A DNA stretch of 64,000 bases from Amoebidium appalachense (GCA_963693365.1 CAVNZM010000013.1:186001-250000); one strand, 5' to 3'. Positions 48,684-63,461 are shown, counted from the stretch's first letter. Notes: generated by a model not told the origin, from the letters alone. Translations and numbers: made by a program.

Positions 48684-51316
48684 ATGTCGTGTCTCCGAAA
48701 CGCCGCGGAGCCGGCACGCTGTGCCCGTGTTAGTTCGCTCCTAACCGTGTCGTTTGTTGTGCTGAGTGCATGCACTAACCAGGCCTCCGCGCAGGAAGGT
48801 GCGTCTTTCTTTATCTGGCACAAAGCTTTCGAGTATGGCCCCCTGTACATGTGTGCGTGTGGGGCCGGAGTAGTGTTGCAGATGTAGTGGTAGATAAACT
48901 GCACACCAAACAGTACGTTATTATCATGGCCAAGGGGGTTGAAATACACTTGTTCATCCATGCATAAGCATATTATGTTGCATCGGCTACCCGGGTTGGT
49001 GGTGATTTGAAAAGCGTGTGTATCACAATATAACATGTTGCATTCGTTGAATTCGGCTTCCTGCGACAGTGTGTGTGTAGGTCTGTGAGTGTGTATGTGT
49101 GTGTGTTATTGTCCAGGTAGTAACACACTCCCCTTTTGAACAGCCTACCGGACCGATGCTTTCTGCATTCCAACCCCGGGTGTTCAGCAAACTACCACCA
49201 ACGTCCCCGGCATCAAAACTGCACAAGCGTGCATCGATAAGTGTAAAACATCGACTTCACTCTGTCGGTTTGCAACCTTCTGGCCCAAAACAAAACTTTG
49301 TGTTATTTCCAGCCTTTGTGACAACACGAGGCCGGTCCAAGGCAGCACGGTCTATCCAGGTACTATATTGCTGACAGTACATGAAATTTGCATAGCACAA
49401 AACTTAATGATATGATATGCTGCATCGAGACCTAGCTTGAAGATTACGGCGCGGCATGGTACTTAGACAAGTTAATATATGCTGCATCGAGACCTAGCTT
49501 GAAGGCTACAGCATGGTACCTGGGCAAGTTAAGCATTGAGTTGTCGCCAGAAAAAGACTTGACACGCTCGTTTTATGGCCACTGGCCATGCACCTACGTG
49601 ATAAAATTCTAATATCAACTACCACACAGTTCAACAGACACCCCAAGGAACGTGGACTGAGTGGTCGTTCCAGCCCTGCACCAAGACCTGTGGCAATGGG
49701 GCACGTGTAGGCACCCGCAAGTGTGTGGGTACCGGCAGCTGTTCTGGCAAGAGTGTAACAGCGGAGGCCTGCAACACATCACCTTGCCGTAAGTCTTTGA
49801 CTCATGTCACAATTTTTCCTCTTAATCGTTCTCTCCGGAGTAGGCTGGTCACTTCCTGTGTGTAAATAAGTCTTTCAGAATCTGACAGTGTGGGAGACTT
49901 TCCAAAGCTATTCTGTTTAATACTTTCAACCACTTCAACCAGCTGTATGTCCCGAAGGTTTTCTTAGTTATGATAGCGGCAATTTAAATACCGTGACACA
50001 GTACAGTATTGATCTTGTTTCTTTTCTTTCAGGTCCAGCGGCATCGTGGAGTGCCTGGTCCTTCCAGTCATGCAGCAAAACGTGTGGTGGCGGTAGTCGC
50101 ACAGGCACGCGCACGTGCTCACAGGCTAGAGCCTGTGCCGGAAGCAGCACTATGTCGGAGAAATGCAACACGGCACCCTGTCCTGGTAAGGCACCTCGGC
50201 ATTTGCAAAGTTGCCCTCTACAACCCACAAAGTTTTCAAAAGCAACACTGCCGCACCGCACCCTTTTTGGTGAACTGGATGCCCTACCTTGACACATGAA
50301 TGCTCGGATATTAACCCTCTCCTCTTCCCTGTAAATCCAACAGCATCGTGGAGTGCCTGGTCCTTCCAACAATGCAGCGCCACCTGTGGGGGCGGTACCC
50401 GCACAGGCACACGCACATGCCAGGGTACGGGCTGTTCTGGAAGCGCCACCACGACGGAGAATTGCAACACCGCCGCGTGCCCTGGTAAGTCCATGAGTGG
50501 AATCATTTCTTTACCTCCCCACACCATGAACGATCCTCTTAGCTACAGCCAGAGGTAGTAGTAGTAGTGTCATTGTCAGATTATATATTTTACTCTCACT
50601 GCTCAAGAGTAATTCAATGCAATTCAATGATCAATTACGAATCAATTATATATACCTTGAAAAACAAAATGGCAGAAGTAATACTCCCATGTCACTAACA
50701 CCACATCCCCCCCCCCCCCCCCCATCCATTCAATAGTCGATCCAGGAACCTGCCTTTCCGTTGGCGCCTACACGGACTGGAGTGATTGGTCGCCCTGCTG
50801 TGGTGGCACCCGAGGGAGAGTCCGCAAGTGCAGCGTCACATACGCGAGGACTGGCATCACCACCCCTGATACGTCCGTGTACTTCGACAGCGAGACATGC
50901 ACGGCCGTCGGAACGGAAAAGTGCGGTAAGTACTCTTGAACCTGACCACACAAAGCTTTTGTTTCATATGCCCACAGTTTCATTTATTTTCAGTCTCCGT
51001 CCCTAACATACGCACTTTCAGCCTATCTTTGGCAATGCATGTTCTCTTTGTTTAGGACATCTTCTTAAATATTCCACGTTGCCTACGAGCCATTTTACTT
51101 TCGCTCTATGCACTTTTATTGACTGTGGCTTTTTTCCCCAGGCAAATACCGCACATTCAACCCCACAGGGGGTGCATTGGCTGAGACCGAGTTCAGAGTG
51201 GGTGTGGCTGCCAACGGGGAGTTGCGCATCGCAAACATCCCCGCATATATACTCCAGCTGTCGTCATTGTAAGTGTACATCAAGCAGTCACATGCACACA
51301 CACCCCTCCCCCCCCT

Positions 51317-51347
<31 letters not shown>

Positions 51348-53269
51348 CCCCCATATCTGCCTCCACCTGCCTGAGGGGTCCCTATGCAAGGGGTTATCAT
51401 ATGATTGTCAGTTGTTCTAAATGTGAATTTAAGAAAGGTTTAATATCACTGGTGTAGAGTTGTCATTCAGTTGAACTAAGCATACTTAAGTTTGATGTGT
51501 TTGCCCATGTTGTCATTTCAGTTGCACTAAGCATAGTTGCTGCCTCCACCCACACAGGTACTTGCACCCGTACGAGAATTGCAGTCCAAGTTTCACTGGC
51601 TGCGCCTATGGATTCGCCAACATCGCCAAGGCAGATGTCACCACATTCCAGGACAACTTCTTCTGGCCTTTCTACCCTTCCGGCACAGTAAGCTACATGT
51701 GAGTAACAAACCTTTTGAGTGTGGTTAGTGTAGTTATGAATGGAAACGTGCAAGGGGGGGAGGGGGGGGGGGGGGGGGGGTTTCACGGTGTGATATCGGA
51801 AGCAGGTTAGGAACTTTTGCTTATGATTCTGTCGTTGAGCCAGGTTATCGTACTCGAACTGCACTGCTGCAGAGTTATTAAGAGGGAACACGAGACAGAG
51901 GAGAAAATTTGGGGGGAGGGGGGAAGGGGGAAGGGGAAGACGCGATCCCTGATTTTGAGCGATATCTTTTGTGTACCGCATGTGTGATAATGACCAGACC
52001 CAACCATTTTTCCAGAAAATTCGCCACGTTTGATTTGACTACGATGCCGACCTCGACCTTTCAACTCCACAGCATGAGAACTCTGTAAGTTCCCCGCCTC
52101 TCTCTCTCTCCCTCTCCCCCCTCTCTCCCCCCCCCCCCCCCCCCCCCCCTGCCCCCCTCCCTCCCAGTAGTGTGTCTCTAGCTCTCTCCCTCCGTCTTCC
52201 CCCCTCTCTCCCAGTCGTCTTCCCCCCCCCCCCCCCCCCCCCACCCACCCACCCACCCACCCACCCCCAACCCCCCTATCGTCAATTTTAGATGACACAC
52301 TCCCCCCCTCCCCCCTCCCCCTCTCTTCCCCCCCCCCCCCCCTCCCCCCCTCCGCCCCTCCGCCCCTCAATGTCTTAGTCACTGCACTACTGCCTACGAG
52401 ATGATGTTTAGATCGGAGCTTTGATGCTCACTCGCACATTACCCCCACAACAGATATGTTACCGACATCTGTAGCGCGTCCACAACGGCAATGAACTGGT
52501 GTTCTCTCTCAACAAATCCCAACCTGTCCAAGTACAGTGCCAGCCCCTTCACCCCCCTTCACCCCCCCCCCCCCCCCCCCCCCTCCCTCCCTCATCCCCG
52601 ACCTCCCTCTCCCTCCCCTCCATGTCCCTCCTTCCCCCCGATCTCCTTGCCTGGCTCCTTTCTATCCAAAACACCATACCTTACATACACAAATTAGACC
52701 ACTGCACATCTACTATGATTGATACACCCAACATCAATATCTGATCACCACTGCACATCTACTATCATTGATACACCCAACATCAATATCTGAGCACCAC
52801 TGAGACCACTGCACATCTACTATGATTGATACACCCAACATCAATATCTGATCACCACTGCACATCTACTATCATTGATACACCCAACATCAATATCTGA
52901 GCACCACTGCACATCTACTATGATTGATACACCCAACATCAATATCTGAGCCACATTGTATCATATGATGTCATGGCTCAGTACGCTATCTGGCTTGCGC
53001 TGAGAGCGCACGAGGTCTTGTTTTTTGTTCTGGGAGAACCTAACAATATTATGCCATCTCCGGATCTAATACATACTTGTGGCTAACACTGCCTGTGTTC
53101 CATAATGCAGCATCAGATCTAATACATACTTGTGGCTAACACTGCCTGTGTTCCATAATGCAGCATCAGAATCTACACCAAGGACAAGACGACATTTTAT
53201 GACAAGGTCGCCGTCAATTCGCAGTGCCCTACGGTCGCTGCAAGAATCACTTCAAGCGCGTGCACATAA
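48684..53269 (+). CDS. Secreted PAN/apple-like and thrombospondin type-1 repeat protein, paralogue B (11 exons, 495 aa)
   Basis: Exons: 48684-48798, 49144-49359, 49630-49788, 50039-50185, 50344-50484, 50737-50925, 51142-51268, 51558-51698, 52016-52084, 52454-52531, 53164-53269. Domain order is as in paralogue A: signal peptide (SLLTVSFVVLSACTNQASAQ), PAN/apple-like module, TSP1 repeats (WTEWSFQPCTKTCGNG, WSAWSFQSCSKTCGGG, WSAWSFQQCSATCGGG), a TSP1-like module (WSDWSPCCGG) and the unassigned C-terminal region. Exons 3-10 have exactly the same lengths as in A; only exons 1, 2 and 11 differ, each by a multiple of 3. No frameshift or early stop is seen, so both copies look functional. Exon 4 has two in-frame AG acceptors 6 nt apart; 50039 is chosen by alignment with A. 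The acceptor of exon 11 lies in a 53-bp tandem duplication. Ends TAA. Confidence 0.88.
49416..49530. repeat. Two-unit ~62-bp tandem repeat in intron 2 of TSP1 gene B
   Basis: TATGCTGCATCGAGACCTAG starts at 49416 and 49478, with diverged second halves. Confidence 0.85.
52698..52950. repeat. 49-bp minisatellite in intron 10 of TSP1 gene B
   Basis: Five units beginning ACCACTGCACATCTACTAT start at 52698, 52747, 52805, 52854 and 52903. Spacing is 49, 58, 49 and 49. Odd and even units alternate TATGATT/TATCATT and end GATC/GAGC, so a two-unit block was itself duplicated. Confidence 0.9.
53063..53170 (+). repeat. 53-bp tandem duplication containing the exon-11 splice acceptor (TSP1 gene B)
   Basis: GATCTAATACATACTTGTGG through CATAATGCAGCATCAGA occurs twice, 53 bp apart. 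Both copies end in TGCAG|CATCAGA, the acceptor used by exon 11. Only the second (53164) keeps the frame. Confidence 0.9.
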
Positions 53270-53827
53270 ATTTTAATTGATTTTTAGTTTTTATTTCACC
53301 CGTGTTTCAGTTATTTCCGTTGTTTACATCCCCTAGTTCTAGTAGCTGCAATTTTATTTTATTTTCCATATGTACGTGCCCTAAGCTCACATATCATACA
53401 TACACTGAAGACTATGATATGATAGCTACAGTTGTAGAAGACTACGCAATACTTACAAAGTCTTGAGATGATTGGCTACTTACGTGAAAACGGTTAAAAA
53501 GCCCGTATATGGAATGCCTCGAGGATGGTGGATGTCGTGATTAAAATATAGAAACTGCACCTGTGCATTATTGAACCATATTGAAACACAAGTACAAAAA
53601 AAAGTTTAAAACGGAAAAATACTTGCCGCTGGCCGGTTGGTGACGAAACTTAGTGGTTGAATTTTCAAATGTACTATAAATGGCCAGACTGTAACGCGCT
53701 GGCTTCCAGATCAGGGCAAATAATAAATGTTCCAAATCTACGAGCCCTTCATTGGAATCGCCATGCAGTTCTTTGCTGCCAAATGCTTTCTTCATTCTTT
53801 CCCCCCTCCCCCTCCCCCTCCCTCCCT

Positions 53828-53948
<121 letters not shown>

Positions 53949-54052
53949 CTGTTTCTCTCACGGCCGTCTCCAAAAATTCTATTCTTTCTATCTTAAGTAA
54001 TACCCTTACATATTGGTAGCACCAATATCCCTGCGACGTTTCTCTCCCTCTT

Positions 54053-54098
<46 letters not shown>

Positions 54099-54256
54099 CG
54101 AGGCTCCCTCTCTCTCTCTCTCCCCTCCCCCCTCTCCCCCTCTTCCTTCCCCCATCAACCCCACGCCTCCCCTCTCCCGGCCCCCCCGCCTCCCCCCTCC
54201 CCCCCGCCCATCCTCTCTTCCCCGCCTACCCCCCTCCCCCCCCCCCCCTTCCTCCC

Positions 54257-54287
<31 letters not shown>

Positions 54288-54300
54288 CCCCCATCCTTCC

Positions 54301-55265
54301 CTCGTGTTGCTCCCCCACGAGGGACAATGTCATCCGCCAACTCATACTTCGCGCTCGGTAACAAATTTTATCAATCCCCACCCATCCGGATCCACATACG
54401 CATGCCGTCTGCCTATAAGAATACGCTGGTGGCCGATTGGGGTTTTTTTTTAGCCTTGTGCGGGCCTAGGGTGCGGGGCCGTATTTTTGGATGTTCTTAG
54501 TGGCGGATCGCCAGTTGAGTTTTGTATGGAGGCCGTTTCGAGCACTAGTGGTGGAGTGCATGAAGGGGGAGGTCACTGTGTTGGATACCGATTACATACT
54601 ATACTAGACGATGCCATTACAATGTTAACTCTTGTCAACTTATGGAGTGAATGCATAAATAACCTAAGGAAAATTAATATAGAGATCTCTAGAGAGTAGG
54701 TCTTTAGACAGAACTAAACAGGTGGGACAGACACGAGTTGACATAGTTTGATCCAATGCGAGGGAGGCACAAGTTCCGCACCATACACAACATTGCATGA
54801 CCCGTGATACTGGGGGTGTGGTTAAACTTTGATATACTCTAATATCACCCAGATCCGACTCGTCATCTGGTCGCCGCTCCAGCCAATGGAAAGTGGGCTG
54901 TGCCAAACAGCCAATAGAACCACGTATTCGCTAATGATTATGTGAATCCACGTCCAGCCAATGGACTCGCCCCGTACAATATATTAAATGCCATAAATTG
55001 AAAATAACAAAGATAAACTGCATTATTATGGTATTGTATATAACTATGAGCGAAGAAAGCACATGACCAAACCAAGATATCATGTCAATAACAGAGATAA
55101 ACTACTAAACAAGATAAATAGAGACGGACTCTATGAAACAGCGAAACCATGACATTGTTCATGACAAAACTAATTAATAAGTAACGAACCAAGCCTTGTG
55201 TGCACAAGGAAACCGAATGATCCTACATGCAGGTCATGCATCTCAGCAATCATTCGAGGATAAAC
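54301..55265. other. Intergenic, no gene seen
   Basis: Single-copy-looking sequence with small non-ATG frames only. Confidence 0.4.
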
Positions 55266-55269
55266 CAAT

Positions 55270-55296
55270 ATGAAGGTTTGATTTTGCATTTGAATT

Positions 55297-55346
<50 letters not shown>

Positions 55347-55694
55347 AGGGGGTAGTATATATCGACGTTCCCCTGGCGGTACCCCACTCCCCCCTGCTCC
55401 GGAGGGGAGGGGGAGGGGGGAGGGGAGGGAAGGACCCACCTGAGCGAGTGGGGTGGTTGGTCCCCCCCCCCTCGTCCCCCCCCCCCCCCCTCCCCCCCCT
55501 CCCCCCCTGCCCCTACCCCCCCCTCCTCCCGCCCGGTGGGCCGCGCGCAGTGCACCAGATCGTGACCAGGTTTTTCTTCCATTCACCAACAGACAATTGT
55601 ATTCGTTGCTTTTCTTTTTTTTTTTTTTCTTTTTCTTTGAGGAATGGCTTCTGTCTATTCCCTCCCCCCCATCGGGTCTTCCCCCAACACAAAT

Positions 55695-55727
<33 letters not shown>

Positions 55728-55755
55728 CACACAGACACACACACACACACACCGT

Positions 55756-55841
<86 letters not shown>

Positions 55842-56467
55842 GCACAGTGTCACACTTCCCACCCCTTCGTGCTGGTGCTTTTCTTCAGAATTACTCTTTT
55901 TGTGCTCTTTGCAAGACCTGCTCAGTGTGTTTTCAGCAGTAAATGTGTATTATATGCTTATAAAGTTTTTAACCCCCCCCCCCCCCCCCCGGCCCTCCCC
56001 GCCTCACTCCCTCCTCTCTCTCCCCCCCCCCCCCTCAACCCCCCCCCCCCCCCGGGCTCCCTCCCCCCCCTTCCTCCCTCACCCTGCTCTTTTACACAGG
56101 TAATTGCACGTGCACGGGTGCGCGCATGCGCAAGCACACACACCCACATGCGCGCGCACGCGCAAACACGCACACAAACGTTACGATGAACTAAGTCTAA
56201 AATGATGATTCATGAGCATTGGGGGCAAGGTTATCGTGCTCACAGTGCAGTGTGCGCATCTGTGTGGCGGAAAATGCATGACATTGTGACAAGTGTGGTG
56301 TAGGTTTGTGTATTTGCATGTTCGTGCATATGTTAAATGCTCGTCGCCGGTTAAAGTTTGTGCACCTCGCGTGCGTGAGTGGTACATGTGTGTGCAGGTA
56401 GGTGAGAATTAGATATGTGTGCAAAAGTGTGCGTGTGATTGGATATGAGTGTGATGCCGGGAAGTGG

Positions 56468-56505
<38 letters not shown>

Positions 56506-56945
56506 GTGGGGAGCGGGGGGGGGGGGAGGGGGGGGGGGGGGGGGGGAAGGGGGTGTGGAGGTACTGAGTATGACCGTATGCCATATAGCATGAGTTTTGG
56601 GTGATCATGAAGGAATCTTATTGGTTAGCGTTAGCCTGAATGTTAAAGTTGTGGCATTGTATGCCCACCGCTGCGAATTTATAGTGCTATTATGTGACCA
56701 AATGATCTGATATAGTCACAATCTCATGATGCCAGCCTATGTACTAAGGTGGGTGGTGCCCCCCCCCCCTCCCCCCCCCCCCCCCCCCCACCATTTCCAC
56801 CTGCTCGCCGGGGGGGTTGGGGGGGGGGGGGGGGGGGGGGGGAGGACCCACCTGTCCAAAGCCCAGCCCCCCCCCCCCCCCCCCCCCCCCCCTCCCTCCC
56901 CCCGAGCTACTACTATCCGCCTCCCCGTTATTTCAAAATGAAAAC
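55270..56945. repeat. Composite dispersed repeat C, copy 2
   Basis: Same block order as 30588-31905: TAGTATATATCGACGTTCCC, GACCCACCTGAGCGAGTGGG, (AC)n, GCATGAGTTTTGGGTGATC, GATGCCAGCCTATGTACTA, ACCCACCTGTCCAAAGCCC and CTACTACTATCCGCCTCCCC. The simple-repeat parts differ in length. Confidence 0.7.
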
Positions 56946-57085
56946 TCCCTAACAAAGCCTTGCGATCGCGACCAGCAAGCATGCACAATCGGAAACGTGT
57001 GTGCATGCTCATGTACACAATGAGAGGGCCCGGGAGGGGCAGAGAGAAATTAAACATATGTGCATGTGTGTATGTTCATGTGTGC

Positions 57086-57376
<291 letters not shown>

Positions 57377-57899
57377 TGTGTGTGTCTGTGTGTGTGTGTG
57401 TGTGTGCGCGCGCGAGTGTGTCTCGGAGCGGAGGGGGAAGGAGGATCCAATCAGACAAGTTGAACAGGACCATTGAAATTTTCCAAACTAATTTATTTAT
57501 AAATATAGGGGAAATCAGTGCAAGTTTCAGATCACCCTCTCCCGGGGCAAAATATCCACTACACAACGAAACACAACACCAAATCTCGAAATAAATTAAA
57601 ACTTACACGAATTTTGCACTTCAGCGAATTTTTCGAAAAACTTGCAAAATGATCGAAAAACGTGCAAAAAGAGCGCGTAAAAAAATCTTAATGCAAAGCA
57701 ATCTATTTTTCAACAAGCAGAATATAGATAAATTCAAACCATACATATGCAAACCTAAATGAAGTCGAATTTGAAAATTAAGGGGCTTATCTGATTGGCT
57801 ACCGATAGGATCGTGATTCAGGCAAGCTGTTTTTAACGGCAGTATGTTTGCGGTGGAGGTAGTCGAGGAGCACTTGCTGGTCGTTTTAAATAACACATA

Positions 57900-58330
57900 C
57901 GACACTTTTTCCATGTAAGGAAAGTGCCATCCGGTACTACAAAAACTTCCCCAAAAACGGGCAGTGAAACCTACTAGTAGCCAGTTTGCTCTCGTGCGAG
58001 CCTGGATACACCGTTCAAGTGATGATGGCTGCTTGCCGTCCACAAAGGCACGTAATTCCAGGTGCGGAGGGGTGGCAGAGGTAGGTAGGGGAGACGGTGC
58101 TGAGGGCCCAAAGCCGCTGTCACTGTGTTCTGGGAAGTAGGACTTGAGGTGTGAAGCATGCACCTTGGTGGGCGGAGAAGGGAGGCCTGCAGGTGGTGGG
58201 CCAAGGTGAGTGCCAGTGCAGTGAGCAATGTGGGGGGAGTTGCGCACAAAGCGGTAGCCTGCCCATCATGCCGCGTGCCTCGGCCCGGGGTGCATGTCTG
58301 AGGTGACCTTTTTTGAATTCCCGGCGGACC
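57900..58330 (-). other. Possible decayed coding relic
   Basis: G/C-richer than its surroundings. On the minus strand, after an AG near 58262, a frame reads YRFVRNSPHIAHC then TKVHASHLKSYFPEHSD. The VH-x-S-x-LK word resembles the integrase-end region of LTR-retrotransposon Pol, but the frame is broken upstream and no other motif is seen. Very tentative. Confidence 0.2.
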
Positions 58331-58898
58331 AGCCCAGAGAAATGGAAGGTTTTGCACGTTTTTCCGGTCAAAGTTGACGAGCTCAAATCTACTGCAGGCT
58401 TCAAGTTGTAGGGATGTTTTTCCATCAAATAAATGATGGTTGACGGTGCTGCGTAATTTCTTTTCTTATAATTTTGATTTACATTCACACGCTAGAAGAA
58501 AACATACATATCAACATGACTGTAAGGGGCGGATCCGTTAATTTGTTGACCATACATATGCATGTACACAAAATTTCGAATCCCCCCCCCCCCCCCCCCC
58601 CCTCTCCCCCACCCCATCCTACCCCACCCCGCCCCGCCCCACCCAGCCACCCAGCCATCCACCTGCCCCCCTCCCCCTCCCATGAACCATGTACATAACA
58701 CATGTCAGGTATGCTTCATCGCTGCTAGCTGGCAAGTTGTTCCACTGGTCCGTCACGGAAGTGTTTCAGAAAAGTCTTTATGACCTACCCAGGATTAGTC
58801 CCAGAATAATTGTTCCGCGACTGGAATATCTCAACGACATGAACCTACATCCTAGAATACATGAAAAACGAGCGCATGTGCAAGGATGGAGTGGGTTG

Positions 58899-58945
<47 letters not shown>

Positions 58946-59299
58946 ATGGGTGTGTGCGTGTGTTCGTGCTTGCGTGCTTGCGTGCCGCATGTGGGTTTTT
59001 TTTGTAAATTTTTAATATTTTTATTTTATTTTATATTTTTAGGGGAGGGGGGAGTGGGCAGGGAAAGGGGCCCGGGGGTGGTGGGTGTGTAGGGTAGGGT
59101 AGGTGTCACCCACGTAAAAAGCATAAAATCATGATTTATTTTTACTACGAATCATACGAAATAATCTCATGCTCATACCTGTACTACTAAGTTGTGGCAC
59201 GGGGGGCTGGGAGGGAGAGAGCCATCTATATAGAATCACATTGAACTGTTAGTAGTATAATACAAAATCATGATATGCAAACTCGTTCGAACATGCCCC

Positions 59300-59370
<71 letters not shown>

Positions 59371-59719
59371 TCGGTGTTTGTTTGTGTGTGTGTGTGCGCG
59401 CGCGATGGATTGGGGAGGGGGGAGGGGGGAAGGGGGAGGGATTGGGGGAAGGGGAGGGGGGGGGGGGGGGGGGGGGGGGCAGGGGCTGTGTGTGTGTGTT
59501 AATCCGGTTATAAAAAATTAAAATTTTTCTGGGATTTTTTTTGGCCCCCCCCCCTCCCCCCCCCCCCCCCCGGGGGGGGGGGGCACCAAACAGAAAAATA
59601 TGTGTCTAAAGACACGGTACGGGAGAGGGGGGGGAGGGTTCTATAGTATATGAAGGGGACGAGTGAGAAAGAGAAAGGGAGAGAAAGAGGCGTGGGATGT
59701 GGGGTGGTGGCCGTGGTGG

Positions 59720-60955
59720 TACCCCGTAGGTGATGCTGGTTGGCTGCTTGGTTGATATGTGGGGGGGGCGCGGTCACTACATTACGCATCGGAAGATACA
59801 ACTGTAATGATTACAAGTGCATGTAGTGTTGTCCTTAGAAAGATTACTCATTCACAAAAGATACGTGCAAGGCACGGTAGCGATTTTCGTGTCATCAGGG
59901 AAGAGGCTGCCCCGGCGGCCGGGGTCCATACATGCTCGAGGTTGGGAGGGGGCATGTTTGCGCAAAAAATGGCATTTTGCAACCTTGCGTTTTCTAATCC
60001 GGCACGGCACAGGCGGTAAGTTTAAATCCCCTCTTCCAGGCCGGTCAGATGCTGCATGAAACGTTGGTTATCAGTGGCAATCATAATGTCGTCAATAAAT
60101 CATGATACCGTGTACGGTGAACCACAACATGCCAGCAAAAACGGTATCCAATGGCATTGCACACTAAAATTGCGGCGGGAGATTAACCAATCAGAATGGG
60201 GCATGGTGGTATGATAATACCATGGCCGAAAGTAGGCCTAGGGGTTGGATACGGCTTGCGGTAAGGCGGACTCCCGGTGGAACTACATAGTAGTAGGGGC
60301 GAAAAAAAAGAAAAAAAAGAATACGTAGTAGGGCCACCAAGTCCCGCAAACTGAGCTAGAGATTACGGTAATTTCAGGATGTAGAAAAAGAAGATGCCAA
60401 AATGGTGAGACTATCAACTTATTGGAGGCACCCCTAGACCAAAAAGTTTAACTACGAGAGTGATTCTGCAAATGTGACCAATAGTTATGGACTCATGCAT
60501 GATACAGGGGGCAACTCATTTTTAGAGGACATTCGGAAATAAGGATAAATAGTGCCATTTTTCCGGAAAGGTTGAGACAATACACTCAACAGGTAATAGA
60601 AGATAGGAGACGGGGGGAAGGGGTTGGGTGTGTGTGTGTAGGGGGGGGGGGGGGGGGGGGGGGGTCAGGAGGATGTTCGTTGTTTGCACCATGGTGACAC
60701 CTGGTGGCACTCTGGTTATGTTCTCCCCTCCTGTATGCTGGTATGGTGCCTCAAGCCTGATCGCATCCAATTTCAGACCTCAAAATCGCTTCCGATCTAG
60801 GGCATGTCGCTCCCCATAGAATCGAGATATTTAAGAAATGGACATGTCAAAATGTCCGTTTAGACGTCTTCTTCAAATGCACCCGGATACTTCAAGTTGC
60901 CCAGCGCCAACGCGAGAACGTCTTAAAATTTTGGTTTAAAAATATGTATTTTTAC
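59720..60955. other. Intergenic, no gene seen
   Basis: Only short frames without conserved features. A G run at 60642-60663. Confidence 0.4.
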
Positions 60956-60983
60956 TAATTGACCCTAAACGGGCGCTTTTCTG

Positions 60984-61035
<52 letters not shown>

Positions 61036-61075
61036 ACACACTGCACACACGCACACCGTGGCACACACTAACGTA

Positions 61076-61157
<82 letters not shown>

Positions 61158-61162
61158 GTACC

Positions 61163-61194
<32 letters not shown>

Positions 61195-61211
61195 ACAACA
61201 CGCATGACCCC

Positions 61212-61243
<32 letters not shown>

Positions 61244-61320
61244 ACCCCGGACTGAGTAACCAAGTGTCACTGAGGGTTAGGAAGGGCCCAACCACATCGG
61301 AAGAGTCACTGAGCTTACTC

Positions 61321-61790
61321 GAGCAAAAATATTCTGCTAAAAGCAGAATTATTCTGCTTAAAGCTGGATTATTCTGCTAAAACTGAGCGGGGTTATTCTG
61401 CTAAAAGCAGAATTAATCTGAAGAGGCAGAATTATTCAGCTAAAAGCAGAATCATTCTGTTTTAGCAAAATCACTCAGTCATTAATAGAGTTATTCTGCT
61501 TCTAGCAAAATTATTCTGTTCTGCTTTTGGCAGAATTATTACCGGCAAACAAGACAGAATTAGTCTGCTCCCGGCAGCAGGATACACTTGTTCAGGCAGA
61601 ATATTATGCTTCTAGCAGAGCAATTCTGCTGTTTGCAGGATAATTATCTGTTTGCAGAATAATTCTGCTGTTTGCAGAGTAATTCTGCTGTTGGCAGAAA
61701 GTCACTCTAGTATTTCTGCTGCTGCTGAATTAATTCTGCTTTTCCCAGGAACTGCTTTGGGCAGAATAATTCTGCTCGAAGCAAGATGAC
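61321..61790. repeat. Array of short palindromes built on ATTCTGC/GCAGAAT
   Basis: About 470 bp contain 12 copies of TTCTGC and 9 of its complement GCAGAA, mostly alternating as small hairpins such as ATTCTGCTAAAAGCAGAAT at 61331 and AATTCTGCTGTTTGCAGA near 61660. Units are about 20-30 bp, separated by AATTATT-type linkers and diverged from one another. No ORF. It is followed by a long (AC)n. Confidence 0.8.
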
Positions 61791-61856
61791 TCTGTCGATG
61801 TGGTTGTGTCCTTTGGGGTAGCCCCCCCTCCCCCCCCCCAACACACACACGCACAC

Positions 61857-62030
<174 letters not shown>

Positions 62031-62035
62031 AACAT

Positions 62036-62077
<42 letters not shown>

Positions 62078-62357
62078 TTGACTTGGGGAAAAGGTGGTGG
62101 TGGTCACGGTGGTGCGGGGGGAGGGGGGGAGGGGGGGGGGGGGGAAGAGTACAACCCTCTCGAGCCCCCCCCCCCCCCCACACACACACACACAAAGAAC
62201 ATGGGGAGGGTACAACCAGGTAATGTTTTCTACTAAGTCTCCTATGCAAGCCATATATAAACAAAAACTGTACTGCGGGCCCGCGTATGGTCACGAACAT
62301 CGGATAAGGTATGAGGCTCATGCAGCAAGAGAGAGAGAGTGAGCGAGAGGGGGGGGG

Positions 62358-62554
<197 letters not shown>

Positions 62555-62781
62555 CAGAGAGAGGTGGAGGGAGGGAGAGAGAGAGGAAGGAGAGGGAAAG
62601 AGAGGGAGTTGAGAGAAAGAGAGAGAGAGAGGGAGACTGAGACGGGGGGGGGAGGGGGAGAGAGAGAGACTCGTGTGTGTGTGAGGTACATGTATGCAAG
62701 GCACATGTTACGCGCGTACGCACGCATGCCCAGACATGCACACAGGCACAGCACACACACACACACATGCACACACACACA

Positions 62782-62833
<52 letters not shown>

Positions 62834-63180
62834 GTGGCACACACACACACACACACACACATACACATGGACGCACACACGAACCCACGCACACACGCCC
62901 CCACGCACGCACGCTCCCACGCGTGTACCAGCACACACACACACACAGACACCCACCCACCCACCCACACACCACCTACCCACACACAGATCATTTGGGC
63001 TATAGACCTCGAAAAATTAAGATAATTCAACCCTATTTTCGAAATATAGATGATCTTAATATCAGTCATCCCCTGTACGGTATGCTGATACAAACCATCG
63101 TGCACAGCTGCAGGTGACAAGCCTCCCCCCCCCCCGCCCCCTCCCCCCCTCCCCTCCCTCCCCCCCCCCCCCTCCCCCCG

Positions 63181-63461
63181 CCTGGGGGTTGGATACTCAG
63201 GATCCGAGCGAATATTATATTCGCTTGGGGGTTGGATAATCAGGATCCGAGCAATTTTATTTATTTATTTATTTTATATATATATATAGATATATATATT
63301 CGCCTGGGGGGATGGATAATCAGGATGCGAGCGAATATTATATTCGCCTGGGGGGATGGATAATCAGGATGCGAGCAAATATTATATTCGCTTGGGGGTT
63401 GGATACTCAGGATCTGAGCGAATAGTATATTCGCTTGGGGGTTGGATAATCAGGATCCGAG

